A DNA stretch of 64,000 nt from Nonomuraea solani (GCF_900108335.1 NZ_FNVT01000018.1:1-64000), one strand, 5' to 3'. Counted from the stretch's first letter, positions 24,817-33,893 are shown. Made by a program: numbers and translations. The notes: generated by a model from the sequence alone, not told the origin.

Positions 24817-26493
24817 ATGGTGTGCCGGGAAGCCTGGTCGGCGATGTCCTATTGGCGTCGACAGGAAGCAGATCCGGCCATGACCTTGCTCAGCCGTTTG
24901 TACGGCGTGCGCCCCGCCCTACGGCACCGGGTGCACGTGCGGCGCAACGTGGAAATCCCAGCCTCCGATGGTGTGCGGCTGCTGGCCACGCACTACTACC
25001 CGGCAGGTCAGCACCATCCGCCGCTGGTCCTGCTGCGCAGCCCCTACGGCCGCGGCAACGTGCTGGACCGGCTCCCGGCGCTGCTGGCCGAGCGCGGCTA
25101 CCAGGTGCTGTATCAAAGCCTGTGCGGCACCGCCGGATCCGGCGGCCGCTTCGACGGGTTCGTCATCGACCCGGCCGACGCCGACGGCACCCTGAGCTGG
25201 CTGCGCGCTCAGCCGTGGTTCGGCGGCGGGCTGGCCACATGGGGCGCCAGCTACCTCGGCTACGTGCAGTGGGAGCTGGCAGCCCGCGACATCCCGGAAT
25301 GGAAGATCGCACTCATCCAGGACGCGCCATCGGAGTTCGCTCGCGGCTTCATGTACCCCGGAGGAGCCTTCGCGACGGGTAACACGCTCGGCTGGGTGCA
25401 GCTGGTGGAGCGGATGTTCTCCAGCGGCTACGGCATCACCCGCCAAGTGGCCGGCATGGTCGGCGCCGCGCGGCGGCTGTCGGATGCCACGCTCACCCTC
25501 CCGCTGCAGGAGGCCGATCAGGCGCTGACCGGGCACCCCGTGCCCTGGTTTCGGCACTGGGTCCGCCACGGTCCCGGCGAGAAGTACTGGACGAGCACCG
25601 ACCAGCGCCACAACGTCGCCCGCATGCCGCCGGTGGTGCACCTGCAGGGTGGCTGGCACGACTTCTTCCTGCCGGGCATGCTGGCCGACTACGCCGCGCT
25701 GGTGGCCGCCGGACGTCAGGTACGGCTACTGGTCGGCCCCTGGGGGCACGGCCGCGGGCTCTACACCCGCCAAGGGCTGCCCGACGCGCTCGCCGCGCTG
25801 GATGCCGCGCTGCTCGGACGGCCGGCTCCCTCGGGCGTGCGGCTGTTCGTCACCGGCGCGGGCCGCTGGATCGACATGCCCGCCTGGCCGCCCGCGCACG
25901 AGGCGACGCCCTGGTTCCTGCACCCGCACGGCGGACTCAGCCGCACCCCGCCCGACCGCCGGAGCTCTCCCAGCCGCTACCGATACGACCCCGCTGACCC
26001 GACCCCCACCGTGGGCGGCACGCAGGTGGGCCTGTCGGCGGGGGCGAAGGACAACCGGCCCATCGAAGCCAGAGCCGACGTGCTCACCTTCACCACCGCG
26101 CCCCTGGCCGAAGACGTCGAGGCCATCGGCCCGGTCCGCGTCCGTGTGCACGCCCGCTCGGCCAACCCGCACGCCGACTACTTCGCACGCGTCTGCGATG
26201 TGGACCCACGCGGCCGGTCGGTCAACGTGTGCGACGGCATCATCCGGCTGCACAACCCCGGCGACATCCGGGTCGCCGACATCACCCTGTGGCCGATGGC
26301 CCACCGATTCAAGCGCGGCCACCGCATCCGGGTGCAGGTCTCCAGCGGCGCCCACCCACGCTTCGGCCGCAACCCCGGCACCGGCGAACCGCTCGCCACC
26401 GCCAGGAGCCTGCGCCCCTCGAAACACGAAATCTTCCACGACCGCAGCCACCCGTCAGCCCTCTGGCTGCCCCTCATCCCTGGAGCATCATGA
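24817..26493 (+). CDS. CocE/NonD-family hydrolase (X-Pro dipeptidyl-peptidase fold)
   Basis: A 558-aa serine hydrolase. The N-terminal alpha/beta domain begins at VRRNVEIPASDGVRLLATHY and has the nucleophile elbow TWGASYLGYVQWEL, a helical cap, and HLQGGWHDFFLPGMLADYAA with the Asp region. WGHGRGLYTR carries the likely catalytic His. A C-terminal jelly-roll follows (LAEDVEAIGPVRVRVHARSA, VNVCDGIIRLHNPGDIRVAD, RFKRGHRIRVQVSSGAHPRF). ATG 24817 has GGGAGG six bases upstream; ATG 24880 is a possible alternative. The family cleaves acyl esters or peptides. First gene of an operon controlled by the MarR protein. Confidence 0.88.
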   Translation: MVCREAWSAMSYWRRQEADPAMTLLSRLYGVRPALRHRVHVRRNVEIPASDGVRLLATHYYPAGQHHPPLVLLRSPYGRGNVLDRLPALLAERGYQVLYQSLCGTAGSGGRFDGFVIDPADADGTLSWLRAQPWFGGGLATWGASYLGYVQWELAARDIPEWKIALIQDAPSEFARGFMYPGGAFATGNTLGWVQLVERMFSSGYGITRQVAGMVGAARRLSDATLTLPLQEADQALTGHPVPWFRHWVRHGPGEKYWTSTDQRHNVARMPPVVHLQGGWHDFFLPGMLADYAALVAAGRQVRLLVGPWGHGRGLYTRQGLPDALAALDAALLGRPAPSGVRLFVTGAGRWIDMPAWPPAHEATPWFLHPHGGLSRTPPDRRSSPSRYRYDPADPTPTVGGTQVGLSAGAKDNRPIEARADVLTFTTAPLAEDVEAIGPVRVRVHARSANPHADYFARVCDVDPRGRSVNVCDGIIRLHNPGDIRVADITLWPMAHRFKRGHRIRVQVSSGAHPRFGRNPGTGEPLATARSLRPSKHEIFHDRSHPSALWLPLIPGAS

Positions 26494-27494
26494 AAGTCCT
26501 CGTCCTCGGCGGCACCCACCACGTCGGCCGCGCCATCGTGGAAGCCGCACTGGAGCGCGGCGATGAGGTGAGCACGCTCAACCGCGGCCTCAGCCGCGAC
26601 CCCGCCCCCGGGGTGCGGGCGCTGATCGCCGACCGCACCGACCCCGACTCCGTACGGCGGGCGCTGGGCGACGGAGAGTGGGACGCCGTCATCGACACCT
26701 GGGCCTGGGCGCCACGCGTGGTGCGCGAGGCCGCCCGCCTGCTGGCCGGCCGGGTCGGGCACTACGGGTACGTCTCCAGCCGCGGCGTGCACCGCTGGCC
26801 CTGGCCACCGGGTGCCGACGAGCACGCGCCCCTGGTCGACGGCGACCCAGCCGGCACCGACGACGCCGACTACGCCGCTGCCAAGCGCGGCGGTGAGCTC
26901 GCCGTCACCGAGTCCTTCGGCGAGCGTGCGCTGCTGGCCAGGGCCGGGATGATCCTCGGCCCGTATGAGGACGTCGGCCGCATCCCGTGGTGGCTGCGCC
27001 GCCTGGAAAAGGGCGGCCGGGTCCTGGCCCCCGCCCCCGCCGGCACGCCCCTGCAGTACCTCGACGTCCGGGACCTGGCCACCTGGATGCTCTCCTGCGC
27101 CGAACGCGGCCTTGCCGGCGCCTTCACCGTGACCGGCTCACCCGGCGCGATCACCCTCGGCGAGCTGCTCACCACGGCGCTGGAGGTCACCGGCTTCGAC
27201 ACCGAACTGGTGTGGGCGCCGCCGGAGTTGCTCCTTCGGCATGGCCTGCCACTCGGCATGGAGCTCGGGCTACGGCTGCCCGACGGCAGCGCGCCGAGCG
27301 GCATGCACGACGCCGACGTCAGCGCCGCCCTGGCCGAAGGCCTCACCACGCGCCCGCTGCGTGAGACCCTCGCCGACACCTGGGCCTGGCTCCAGGCCGA
27401 AGGCGACCCGGCACCCCGCACGGACGCGCCTTCCCCCGACACCTGGCTGGATGCCGCCGCCGAACAGCGGCTGCTCGACCAGTTCTCCCACTAA
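26490..27494 (+). CDS. NAD-dependent epimerase/dehydratase family protein
   Basis: A 334-aa extended SDR-like protein. The Rossmann motif is GGTHHVGRAIVEAAL. It continues LNRGLSRDPAPGVRALIADR, WDAVIDTWAWAPRVVREAAR and HYGYVSSRGVHRWP, with Tyr-x3-Lys-like YAAAKRGGELAV, then RAGMILGPYEDVGRIPWWL and LQYLDVRDLATWMLSCAERG. It resembles the mRNA-binding or reductase group of atypical SDRs. Its ATG overlaps the stop of the CocE gene (ATGA), so translation is coupled. Confidence 0.87.
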   Translation: MKVLVLGGTHHVGRAIVEAALERGDEVSTLNRGLSRDPAPGVRALIADRTDPDSVRRALGDGEWDAVIDTWAWAPRVVREAARLLAGRVGHYGYVSSRGVHRWPWPPGADEHAPLVDGDPAGTDDADYAAAKRGGELAVTESFGERALLARAGMILGPYEDVGRIPWWLRRLEKGGRVLAPAPAGTPLQYLDVRDLATWMLSCAERGLAGAFTVTGSPGAITLGELLTTALEVTGFDTELVWAPPELLLRHGLPLGMELGLRLPDGSAPSGMHDADVSAALAEGLTTRPLRETLADTWAWLQAEGDPAPRTDAPSPDTWLDAAAEQRLLDQFSH

Positions 27495-27513
27495 GAGAAA
27501 CGCGAAGACATTC

Positions 27514-28659
27514 ATGCGCGCCATCATCATCGGAGCCGGCATCGCCGGCCTGGCCACCGCCCTGCGCCTGCACCAGATCGGCTGGAACACCCTCATCGTC
27601 GAACGCGCCCCGCAGCGGCGCGGCGGCGGCTACGCCGTCACCTTCGGCGGCATCGGCTACGACGCCGCCGAACGCATGGGCATCCTGCCCGACCTGCTCA
27701 AGAAGGGCTTCATCACCGACGAACTCGTCTACCACAAGCCGAACGGCGAACGCCGCTTCGCCCTCGACCGCGCCACCATCGCCGCCACCACCGGTCCGCG
27801 CTCGATCACCATCCTGCGCGGCGACCTGGAGGCCGTCCTGTACGAGAAGGTCGAGGGCCACGCCGAGATCCGCTTCGGCGCCACCCTCACCGCCGTCGAC
27901 CAGGACACCCACGCCGTACGCGTGAGCTTGACCGACGGCACCGTCGAGGAGGCCGACCTGCTGATCGGCGCCGACGGCCTGCACTCGGCCACCCGCGCCC
28001 TGCTCTTCGGCCCGGAAGAGGACTTCCTGCTCGACCTGGAGCACAAGGTCGCCGTCTTCATGCTCGACAAACGACCTGCCAGCATCGCCACCGGGGCCAC
28101 CGGCACCCTGTCCTCCGGCGGGCGCACCGCCGCGGTCATCAGCATCCCCGACGGCCGCAACGTCGCCTTCTTCGGCTACCGCGCCAGCCACGCCCGCCCG
28201 GGCGAGGACGTGACCACCGAACTGCAGCGCATCTACGGCGACCTCGGCTGGGTCATCCCCGAAGCCCTGGCCGGGCTGGCGCGGGCCGATTCGGTCTACT
28301 TCGACACCATCAGCCAGGTCGTCTCACCATCCTGGAGCAAAGGCCGCGTGGTCCTGCTCGGCGACGCCGCCTGGTGCGTCACCCTGTTCGCCGGGTACGG
28401 CTCCGCGCTGGCCGTCGGCGGAGCCGATCGCCTCGGCACCGAACTCGAGGCCCACCCCGGCGACATCCCCGCCGCACTGGCCGCGTGGGAGGCCGCCATC
28501 CGGCCCGAGGCCGAACACAAGCAGAAGCTCGGCCGCCGCGTCAAAGGCGTCTACGCCCCCGCCAACCCGGTGGTGCTGTGGCTGAGCCAGCTGCCGCTGC
28601 GGCTGGCCGCCCTGCCGCCGGTCCGCCGGTACATGATCCGCCGCTTCATCAAGGGCTGA
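27514..28659 (+). CDS. FAD-dependent monooxygenase (PHBH-like)
   Basis: A 381-aa class A flavoprotein monooxygenase. It has GxGxxG in IIGAGIAGLATALRLHQIGW, Arg-rich LRGDLEAVLYEKV, the DG motif LIGADGLHSATRALLFG, and the second FAD motif RVVLLGDAAWCVTLFAGYGS. The C terminus is basic (RRYMIRRFIKG). The ATG at 27514 follows the epimerase by 19 bases. With the hydrolase and epimerase it forms a small oxidative cassette, probably for detoxifying a MarR-sensed compound; the substrate is unknown. A strong hairpin follows. Confidence 0.9.
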   Translation: MRAIIIGAGIAGLATALRLHQIGWNTLIVERAPQRRGGGYAVTFGGIGYDAAERMGILPDLLKKGFITDELVYHKPNGERRFALDRATIAATTGPRSITILRGDLEAVLYEKVEGHAEIRFGATLTAVDQDTHAVRVSLTDGTVEEADLLIGADGLHSATRALLFGPEEDFLLDLEHKVAVFMLDKRPASIATGATGTLSSGGRTAAVISIPDGRNVAFFGYRASHARPGEDVTTELQRIYGDLGWVIPEALAGLARADSVYFDTISQVVSPSWSKGRVVLLGDAAWCVTLFAGYGSALAVGGADRLGTELEAHPGDIPAALAAWEAAIRPEAEHKQKLGRRVKGVYAPANPVVLWLSQLPLRLAALPPVRRYMIRRFIKG

Positions 28660-28669
28660 GCGTGGTGAG

Positions 28670-28697
28670 ACACCTGGCCGCCCGCCCGGCCAGGTGT
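28670..28697 (+). terminator. intrinsic hairpin ending the CocE operon
   Basis: ACACCTGGCC and GGCCAGGTGT pair perfectly (10 bp) around an 8-base loop, 10 bases after the monooxygenase stop, and T-containing sequence follows. Confidence 0.75.
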
Positions 28698-28811
28698 TAC
28701 ATTCCAGGCGTCTGCAAGAACGCGCCTCGAAGAGTGGCGCGAACGTCGGTGAGCCGGGAAGCCTGGTCGGCCCGCGATTTTCCGATCGCGGAGCTAGGAG
28801 GCTTGCTCCCG

Positions 28812-29465
28812 ATGCGCCCGACCCCAACCCTTCTCGCCTGCGGCATCGCCGCCGGCGTACTCGTCCCAGCGCTGCTCCTGATCGACGGCGCCACCCGGCC
28901 CGGCTACAGCCTCTGGCATCACGGCGCCAGCCAGCTCGGCGCCGGCGAGCGCGGCTGGCTGCAAACGGCCAACTTCGTGATCGGCGGGCTGCTGTTGCTC
29001 GGCTTCGCCGCCGGGATACGCCGTGCTCTTCCTCCCGGCCGGGCCGCCGTCTGGGCGCCGGTCCTTCTGGTGGCCGGTGGCCTGGCGATGGTCGTGGCGG
29101 GGATCGTGCCCACCGATCCCGCCCTCGGCTATCCGCCCGGCCGACCCGAGGTGGTCACCACCGCAGGCCGCGCCCACGGGTTGGCCGGGCTGGTGCTGTT
29201 CGCTGCGCTGGCGGCCACGCCGTTCACGCTGGCGCGAAGCCTGGACATTGGTAGCTGGGGATGGGCGCTCTACTCGCGCTGGTCGGGGGCGCTGGTCATC
29301 GCCTTCGCCGTCGCCGCAGGCCTCGCCTTCCGCCTGGACGTTCAGGGTGTGCTTCGGCCCGCGCCCGCCGGGCTGCTCGAACACGCCGCCCTGCTGGTCG
29401 GATTCGCCTGGATCATCGCCGCCGCGGCCCGGCTGCGCCGCCGTAGCGCCCTTGCGGAGGTGTGA
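28812..29465 (+). CDS. DUF998-family membrane protein
   Basis: A 217-aa protein with six predicted membrane helices. It has the DUF998 signature near the N terminus: PGYSLWHHGASQLGAGERGW after the first helix, then ANFVIGGLLLLGFAAGIRRA. A conserved-looking GIVPTDPALGYPPG loop and RAHGLAGLVLFAALAATPF follow. AGGAGG lies 10 bases before ATG 28812. Function is unknown. It is followed directly by a second small membrane protein and a truncated ABC ATPase, so the three may be remains of one transport operon. Confidence 0.8.
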   Translation: MRPTPTLLACGIAAGVLVPALLLIDGATRPGYSLWHHGASQLGAGERGWLQTANFVIGGLLLLGFAAGIRRALPPGRAAVWAPVLLVAGGLAMVVAGIVPTDPALGYPPGRPEVVTTAGRAHGLAGLVLFAALAATPFTLARSLDIGSWGWALYSRWSGALVIAFAVAAGLAFRLDVQGVLRPAPAGLLEHAALLVGFAWIIAAAARLRRRSALAEV

Positions 29466-29466
29466 G

Positions 29467-29901
29467 GTGGAGGTCGCGCTGAAGATCCTGCTCGGCCTGT
29501 ACATTCTGCAGGCCCTGATCAAGTTCGTCAGCCTGTTCGCCGTGCCGTACCCGACCCGCATCAAGCGCATCGCCGCCGTGCACGCGGGCGGCGGCTTCCT
29601 GCGTTGGTTCGACGACATCCTGCTGGTGCTCATGATCGTCCTGGTCGCCCTGCTGGCCGCCGTCGGCCTGGAACACCTCAGCTTTACCACCGGCCTGCTG
29701 GTCGGCCTCACGCTGACCCAGGTGTTCTTCCACCGCTTCATCCGGCCGCTCGCGCCCGGCCGCGTACCTCCGCCGCCCCTCACGCCGATCAAGACCATGT
29801 CCTACGCCATCCAGGCCCATCCCCGGCTGGCCGGGCGCGACATCCTCCTGCAGGCCGCGCTGCTCATCTGGGCGCTATTCATGCTCATCGCCCAGCCATG
29901 A
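29467..29901 (+). CDS. small polytopic membrane protein
   Basis: A 144-aa protein with three or four helices: VALKILLGLYILQALIKFVS, ILLVLMIVLVALLAAVGLEH, LLVGLTLTQVFFHRFIRPL and LLQAALLIWALFMLIAQ. It starts at GTG one base after the DUF998 stop and ends overlapping the ABC fragment's ATG, so the three are translationally linked. No known domain. Confidence 0.65.
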   Translation: MEVALKILLGLYILQALIKFVSLFAVPYPTRIKRIAAVHAGGGFLRWFDDILLVLMIVLVALLAAVGLEHLSFTTGLLVGLTLTQVFFHRFIRPLAPGRVPPPPLTPIKTMSYAIQAHPRLAGRDILLQAALLIWALFMLIAQP

Positions 29902-30104
29902 AGGAGCACCTGATGGGCAGCGCGGGGGCTCCGGTCATCGAGGTGAGCGGCCTGACCAAGCGCTACAGCGACGTCGTGGCCGTTCACGACGTCGACCTGA
30001 GCGTGCGGGCGGGCCAGATCTACGCCCTGCTCGGACTCAACGGCGCCGGCTGCTGGCCGAGCACGACGCCGACAGCCTGGACGCGCACCGGCGCCGCCAC
30101 GTGA
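29898..30104 (+). pseudogene. ABC transporter ATP-binding protein, 5' fragment cut in Walker A
   Basis: It starts MKEHLMGSAGAPVIEVSGLT and continues KRYSDVVAVHDVDLSVRAGQ then IYALLGLNGAG, as in drug- or lipid-type ABC ATPases. The Walker A Lys-Thr-Thr should follow, but the frame instead reads CWPSTTPTAW and stops at 30104. All of Walker A's catalytic part, the signature motif and Walker B are lost. The overlap with the upstream membrane gene is intact, so the deletion removed only the downstream part of a working operon. Confidence 0.8.
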
Positions 30105-30528
30105 ACGTTTTTACCCGCGATAACGTGACAGCCGACCGAGTCTCTCGCGCAGCCGACGCCGTACCCGATGCCGGCCGAGGCCGAACAAATGCGGACCCTG
30201 GGCGGCCCCCGGGGTTGCCGCCGATTCGGAGCAGGACCGTCGCAGAAGATCACCAGCCCAGCCCGGCCGGTAGACACTGAGCGATCTACAGCTTGCGGCC
30301 CGCGCAAGAGGGCCTCGGTGCCGACGTCGAGGTCGCTCTTGGCCATGAGCGTTTCGATGGTGGCATCGGTCCGCAGCCGTATGCGCCCGCCGAGGGAGGC
30401 GGGGCGCTGTGGCGGGCCCTGAACCGGTCCAGGTTCCTTGGAGGCCATCCTGTACGGGCTGCCGCCCTGCCCTCGCCGAGGGGTGCGATCAATGGGCGTC
30501 GGCACCCCTGAACGTGCCAAGATCTGTT
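30105..30528. other. stretch without a recognisable gene
   Basis: A minus-strand frame (30286-30420) with ASLGGRIRLRTDATIETLMA then KSDLDVGTEALLRG looks protein-like but has no start, SD or known family. It may be another relic. The promoter of the KOW-LRR gene must also be here; no clear boxes are seen. Confidence 0.35.
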
Positions 30529-32838
30529 ATGGACGAGATCCGGGTTGATGTGGTCGATGGCATCTACGCCGGGTTGGATGCGGTGCTCACCTCACACGAG
30601 GGTGACCGGGTGCTGGTCCAAGTCAGCGTCTTCGGCCGACGGACCGTGGTGGAGCTGCACCCCAGCCAGGTACGCATCGCCGGGGCCACCTCGGGGCCGC
30701 AGGTCGTGGACGTCGTCACCGACACGCATGCGGCACTGCGCGACCGGATCGCCGTCGAGCACGACCGGCTCGCCGAGACGGAAACGTTCGCATTCTTCCT
30801 TGACCGCCTCGACGCACCCGAGTCCGATCTGGCCGCCGAGTGGGACGCCTACGTCGTTCATCGCGACAAGGCTCGAGCGCGGGCCGAGGCACGCAAGCTG
30901 ACCGCGCTGGAGCGGTATGGCCGCGAGCTCGCCGAGCGTGCGGTCGACGAGGCCCGCCGGGTGATCGACGCCGACCCCGCATACTGGCTGCCGGGTCGCC
31001 CAGCCGCCGCCGAACAGCGGGAACGGGCCCCCGAGCCCGACGCCGAGCAGCGCCTGCTCGCCGCCATCTTCGGAGAAGTGGGCGTGGAGGCGGAAGAGGA
31101 GGCTTCGCCGTTCGACCGGGCCGGCGAACGTCTCGAACGGGCGCGGATGGCTGCTGAGGACCGGGACTACGAGCGGTGGGAGGCCGGCCGGTCCGAGGAG
31201 GAGCGCCGGGCCGGCCCCTCGCGCGGCAACCCGAGCCGGTACGCCTACGCGCGAGCGGCCCGTACCGGTGTCGGCCTGCCCCAGGAGCGCAGCGTCGAAC
31301 TGGCGATCCGTTCCGCGACCGGGATCAGCGACGGCCCGATCCCGCCGGACGCGCTCGAGGCGGTGGACGGGCTCCGGCTCGACCTGTACCGGCCGGCCGA
31401 CCTGTCCCCGCTCGCGCAACTGCCGAACCTGCGGTGGCTGGCGGTGCATTCGACCGCCCCGATCGACGTGGTAGTCCTCGCCTCAGCCCTCGCCCCGGCG
31501 CGGAGCCTGCGCGAACTGACGGTCGAGGCTCCGATCGACGACATCGGCCCGCTCGCCCGCCTGACCCAGGTCACCTCCCTCACGTTGGACGGCACCCTGG
31601 TCACCGACATCTCGCCCGTGGCCGCCGCGACGCACCTGCGTGATCTGTCCATGTGCGATGGCCCGCTCGAGGACCTCACCCCGCTGGCCGGGCTCCAGCT
31701 GCGCCGGTTGTTCGTGCACCGGACCCGGGTACATGACCTGTCCCCGCTCGCCGGCATGGCGACACTGCAGGTGCTGGGGCTGGTCGCCTGCCCCGCGCAG
31801 GATCTGTCGGTGGTCACCGAGCTGCCCGGGCTGCACTTCGTCAGCCTCGGGCGTACGGGGATCGCCGATCTCGGCGACCTCCCGGAGCGGGTGCCCGGGG
31901 TCACCTTCGAAGGCGTCGGCGAACTGGCTCCGGCGCCGTCCGACGCCAGTGCACCGGCGGCCGCGGCGAGTCCCTTGGCTGATGAGCTGGCGGGCGCGCT
32001 CGCCGCCCAATTTCACGCCGCCGAGGACGATTGGGTCCGGAAGGGACGGCTTGCGCGGGCGATGCTCGCTGGGCGCCGTCTCGACCTGGTTCAGCCGATC
32101 GTCGAGGATGGCACGACGGTGACCGGGCTCTTCCTGCACGACGGCATCGGCGACGTGCCGTTCCCGAACAATCCGTGGGGTATCCCGGCCGATGGCGGGC
32201 TCGCCGCCGCGCTCACGCGGGTCTGGGCTCCGGTCGCCGAGCTCGCGCCGCGGTTTGTCGCTGCCGTCCGCGACCGTACCCTCGCCTTGGCCCTGCTCTC
32301 GCAGGACGACGGCACGGCGGCGCTCGGCTACTTCGCCTGGCACCGGGACGACGACGGCAGCGGACGGCTCATCCCTGCACCGGACGGTCTTGACAGGTTC
32401 GCCGACCCGGCCATCGACTATTACCTGTCCATCGTGATCGGCGCCGCACCGCACTACGCCGACCCAGCCGCCAGGGTGCCGCTACTGGCTGGGCCGGTGC
32501 CACGACCGATCCGTGACTTTTGGGCGATCCACCACCACCTGAAGCCGGCTCTCGGCGATGGCGTCGGCGGCGCGCTGACCATGAACACCCTGGAGTTCTT
32601 CGACGGCGACAGCTGGAGCGTGGCAGCCAAGCGGCTCGGCGGGCTGCCGCCGGACCGGTTCGTCCACTCTGTAGGCCGTGCCGACTACGACGATTACGTC
32701 CTTGACCTCGACGTGCTGGACGGGGACGGCAATCCCACGGTCGCTGCCTGGGCATTCAAGGGGTGGGAGATCAGCGGCCACAGGCAGTTCTGGGATTGGC
32801 TGGACGGCATCGGCACCGACCTCGTCTTCGGCCCGTGA
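30529..32838 (+). CDS. KOW-leucine-rich-repeat-SMI1/KNR4-like protein
   Basis: A 769-aa protein with three visible parts. Residues 3-50 (VVDGIYAGLDAVLTSHEGD, then VLVQVSVFGRRTVVELHPSQ and VRI) follow the NusG KOW pattern. A charged helical region (90-230) comes next. Residues 290-460 are internalin-type leucine-rich repeats with ~21-residue spacing (IGPLARLTQVTSLTLDGT, LTPLAGLQLRRLFVHRTR, LSPLAGMATLQVLGLVAC). Residues 480-769 resemble SMI1/KNR4 (SUKH) immunity proteins: LLAGPVPRPIRDFWAIHHHL and LEFFDGDSWSVAAKRLGGLP. No signal peptide. ATG 30529 is where the KOW similarity begins. An immunity or sensor role is an inference. Confidence 0.75.
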   Translation: MDEIRVDVVDGIYAGLDAVLTSHEGDRVLVQVSVFGRRTVVELHPSQVRIAGATSGPQVVDVVTDTHAALRDRIAVEHDRLAETETFAFFLDRLDAPESDLAAEWDAYVVHRDKARARAEARKLTALERYGRELAERAVDEARRVIDADPAYWLPGRPAAAEQRERAPEPDAEQRLLAAIFGEVGVEAEEEASPFDRAGERLERARMAAEDRDYERWEAGRSEEERRAGPSRGNPSRYAYARAARTGVGLPQERSVELAIRSATGISDGPIPPDALEAVDGLRLDLYRPADLSPLAQLPNLRWLAVHSTAPIDVVVLASALAPARSLRELTVEAPIDDIGPLARLTQVTSLTLDGTLVTDISPVAAATHLRDLSMCDGPLEDLTPLAGLQLRRLFVHRTRVHDLSPLAGMATLQVLGLVACPAQDLSVVTELPGLHFVSLGRTGIADLGDLPERVPGVTFEGVGELAPAPSDASAPAAAASPLADELAGALAAQFHAAEDDWVRKGRLARAMLAGRRLDLVQPIVEDGTTVTGLFLHDGIGDVPFPNNPWGIPADGGLAAALTRVWAPVAELAPRFVAAVRDRTLALALLSQDDGTAALGYFAWHRDDDGSGRLIPAPDGLDRFADPAIDYYLSIVIGAAPHYADPAARVPLLAGPVPRPIRDFWAIHHHLKPALGDGVGGALTMNTLEFFDGDSWSVAAKRLGGLPPDRFVHSVGRADYDDYVLDLDVLDGDGNPTVAAWAFKGWEISGHRQFWDWLDGIGTDLVFGP

Positions 32839-33004
32839 CGCGGGCCGGGCAAGACCTCGCAAGCGCGCCGTGTCACGCAGGCGAAGGCGCAGACGGGGTG
32901 CCGGGCGTGCGCCCGAGCGTGGCGGCCTCGGCGTCCATGTTGTCTGGCAACTTCGCGAGTGGTGGAGGTCGGTACGGTGGATCCGGTCCTCGCCCCACCA
33001 CGGC

Positions 33005-33307
33005 GAGGAGATCGGCGAGCTGACCGCCGCGCCGGTTCGCGCGTTCCTGGCCGGGCTCGCCGAGTTGTCGCCGGCCGGCCGCAAGCGTAAGCGCGCCGCG
33101 ATCGCCTCCTTCGCCACGTGGGCCGTCCGCCACGACCTTCTGGCCGCCAACCCGATGGACCGCATCATGACGGAGGGCCTGCCGTCCGCTCCCGTCAAGG
33201 TGCCCAAGAACCTGCCCCGCCCCGCCGGCGCGGCCGACGTCGCCAAGGTCCTGGCGGTGATCTGGGGTCCTGGTCATATCCGGCTGGAAATTCCCGCTAA
33301 GCACTGA
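33005..33307 (+). pseudogene. tyrosine recombinase, core-binding-domain fragment
   Basis: The frame reads GELTAAPVRAFLAGLAELSP, KRKRAAIASFATWAVRHDLL and AANPMDRI, then VKVPKNLPRPAGAADVAKVL: the SAM-like N-terminal domain of XerC-type recombinases up to the start of the catalytic domain. Nothing of the catalytic domain follows. Between MDRI and VKVPK an extra MTEGLPSAP is inserted; its DNA is an exact copy of part of the MerR gene 1.1 kb away. No start codon with SD. Confidence 0.7.
33165..33197 (+). repeat. 33-bp perfect inverted copy (arm 1)
   Basis: These 33 bases are identical to the reverse complement of 34321-34353. Here they lie inside the recombinase fragment, where they add residues foreign to that family. 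Flanks also partly match for several bases on both sides. Confidence 0.9.
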
Positions 33308-33893
33308 GGCGCCGGTCAGCGGGGCTCATCCCTGGTAGTCCAGCCATGTCTGGTGATGAGCTTGGACAGCGCGTTGCGGAGCTGCGTGCCACCGGCTGCC
33401 TGAGCATCGTCTTGGGCTCAGGATCGGTGAAATCGGTCAGGTAGATCTCGTGGTGCAGCCCGTTGCGCACCAGACCGTGCTCGTCCATGTAGGCGTCCAT
33501 CACGTCGAGCGACGCCTTCTCTTCGCTGTAGGGCCCCTCGTGGAGCAACTCCACGCATTCGCCCTCGGTGAAGGTGACAACCTGGACGCGGTCGACGGCC
33601 GCGCCGGATGCGCGTGCCTGCTCACGCGCCGCTTCGGCCACCCCCGGCTCGGGTACGTCAGGCAGCGGCAGCAGCAGATGCCACCGCCACTGATCGCGCG
33701 GCACCTCCAGCGGCGGCCGAGAGGTGTCCTCCACCCACCAACGGCCCTCCAGAGGGCCGGCCGGGCCGCCCATGACGGAGGCCACGGCGTACAGGGCGCC
33801 GATGGCCGAGACGTGCTCGGCGCCGCCGGGCTCGCCCATGCCGGTGACGTTGAGGCAGGTGACGGGGTCGCAGTGGACCAATTGCGGTGTCAT
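33297..33893 (-). CDS. GyrI-like small-molecule-binding protein
   Basis: A 198-aa protein with the SOUL/GyrI-like fold. Features are HVSAIGALYAVASVM, LEGRWWVEDTSRPPLEVPRD, WRWHLLLPLPDVPEP, VQVVTFTEGECVELLHEGPY and GLHHEIYLTDFTDPEPKTML. The last 30 residues (after LRQPV) are low-quality and Arg/Ser-rich. That suggests the original 3' end was replaced when the neighbouring recombinase scrap arrived; the stop at 33297 overlaps that scrap. Its ATG overlaps the MerR stop (ATGA at 33893-33890), so the two are co-translated. A ligand-binding partner of the MerR protein is likely. Confidence 0.8.
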   Translation of the reverse strand: MTPQLVHCDPVTCLNVTGMGEPGGAEHVSAIGALYAVASVMGGPAGPLEGRWWVEDTSRPPLEVPRDQWRWHLLLPLPDVPEPGVAEAAREQARASGAAVDRVQVVTFTEGECVELLHEGPYSEEKASLDVMDAYMDEHGLVRNGLHHEIYLTDFTDPEPKTMLRQPVARSSATRCPSSSPDMAGLPGMSPADRRLSA

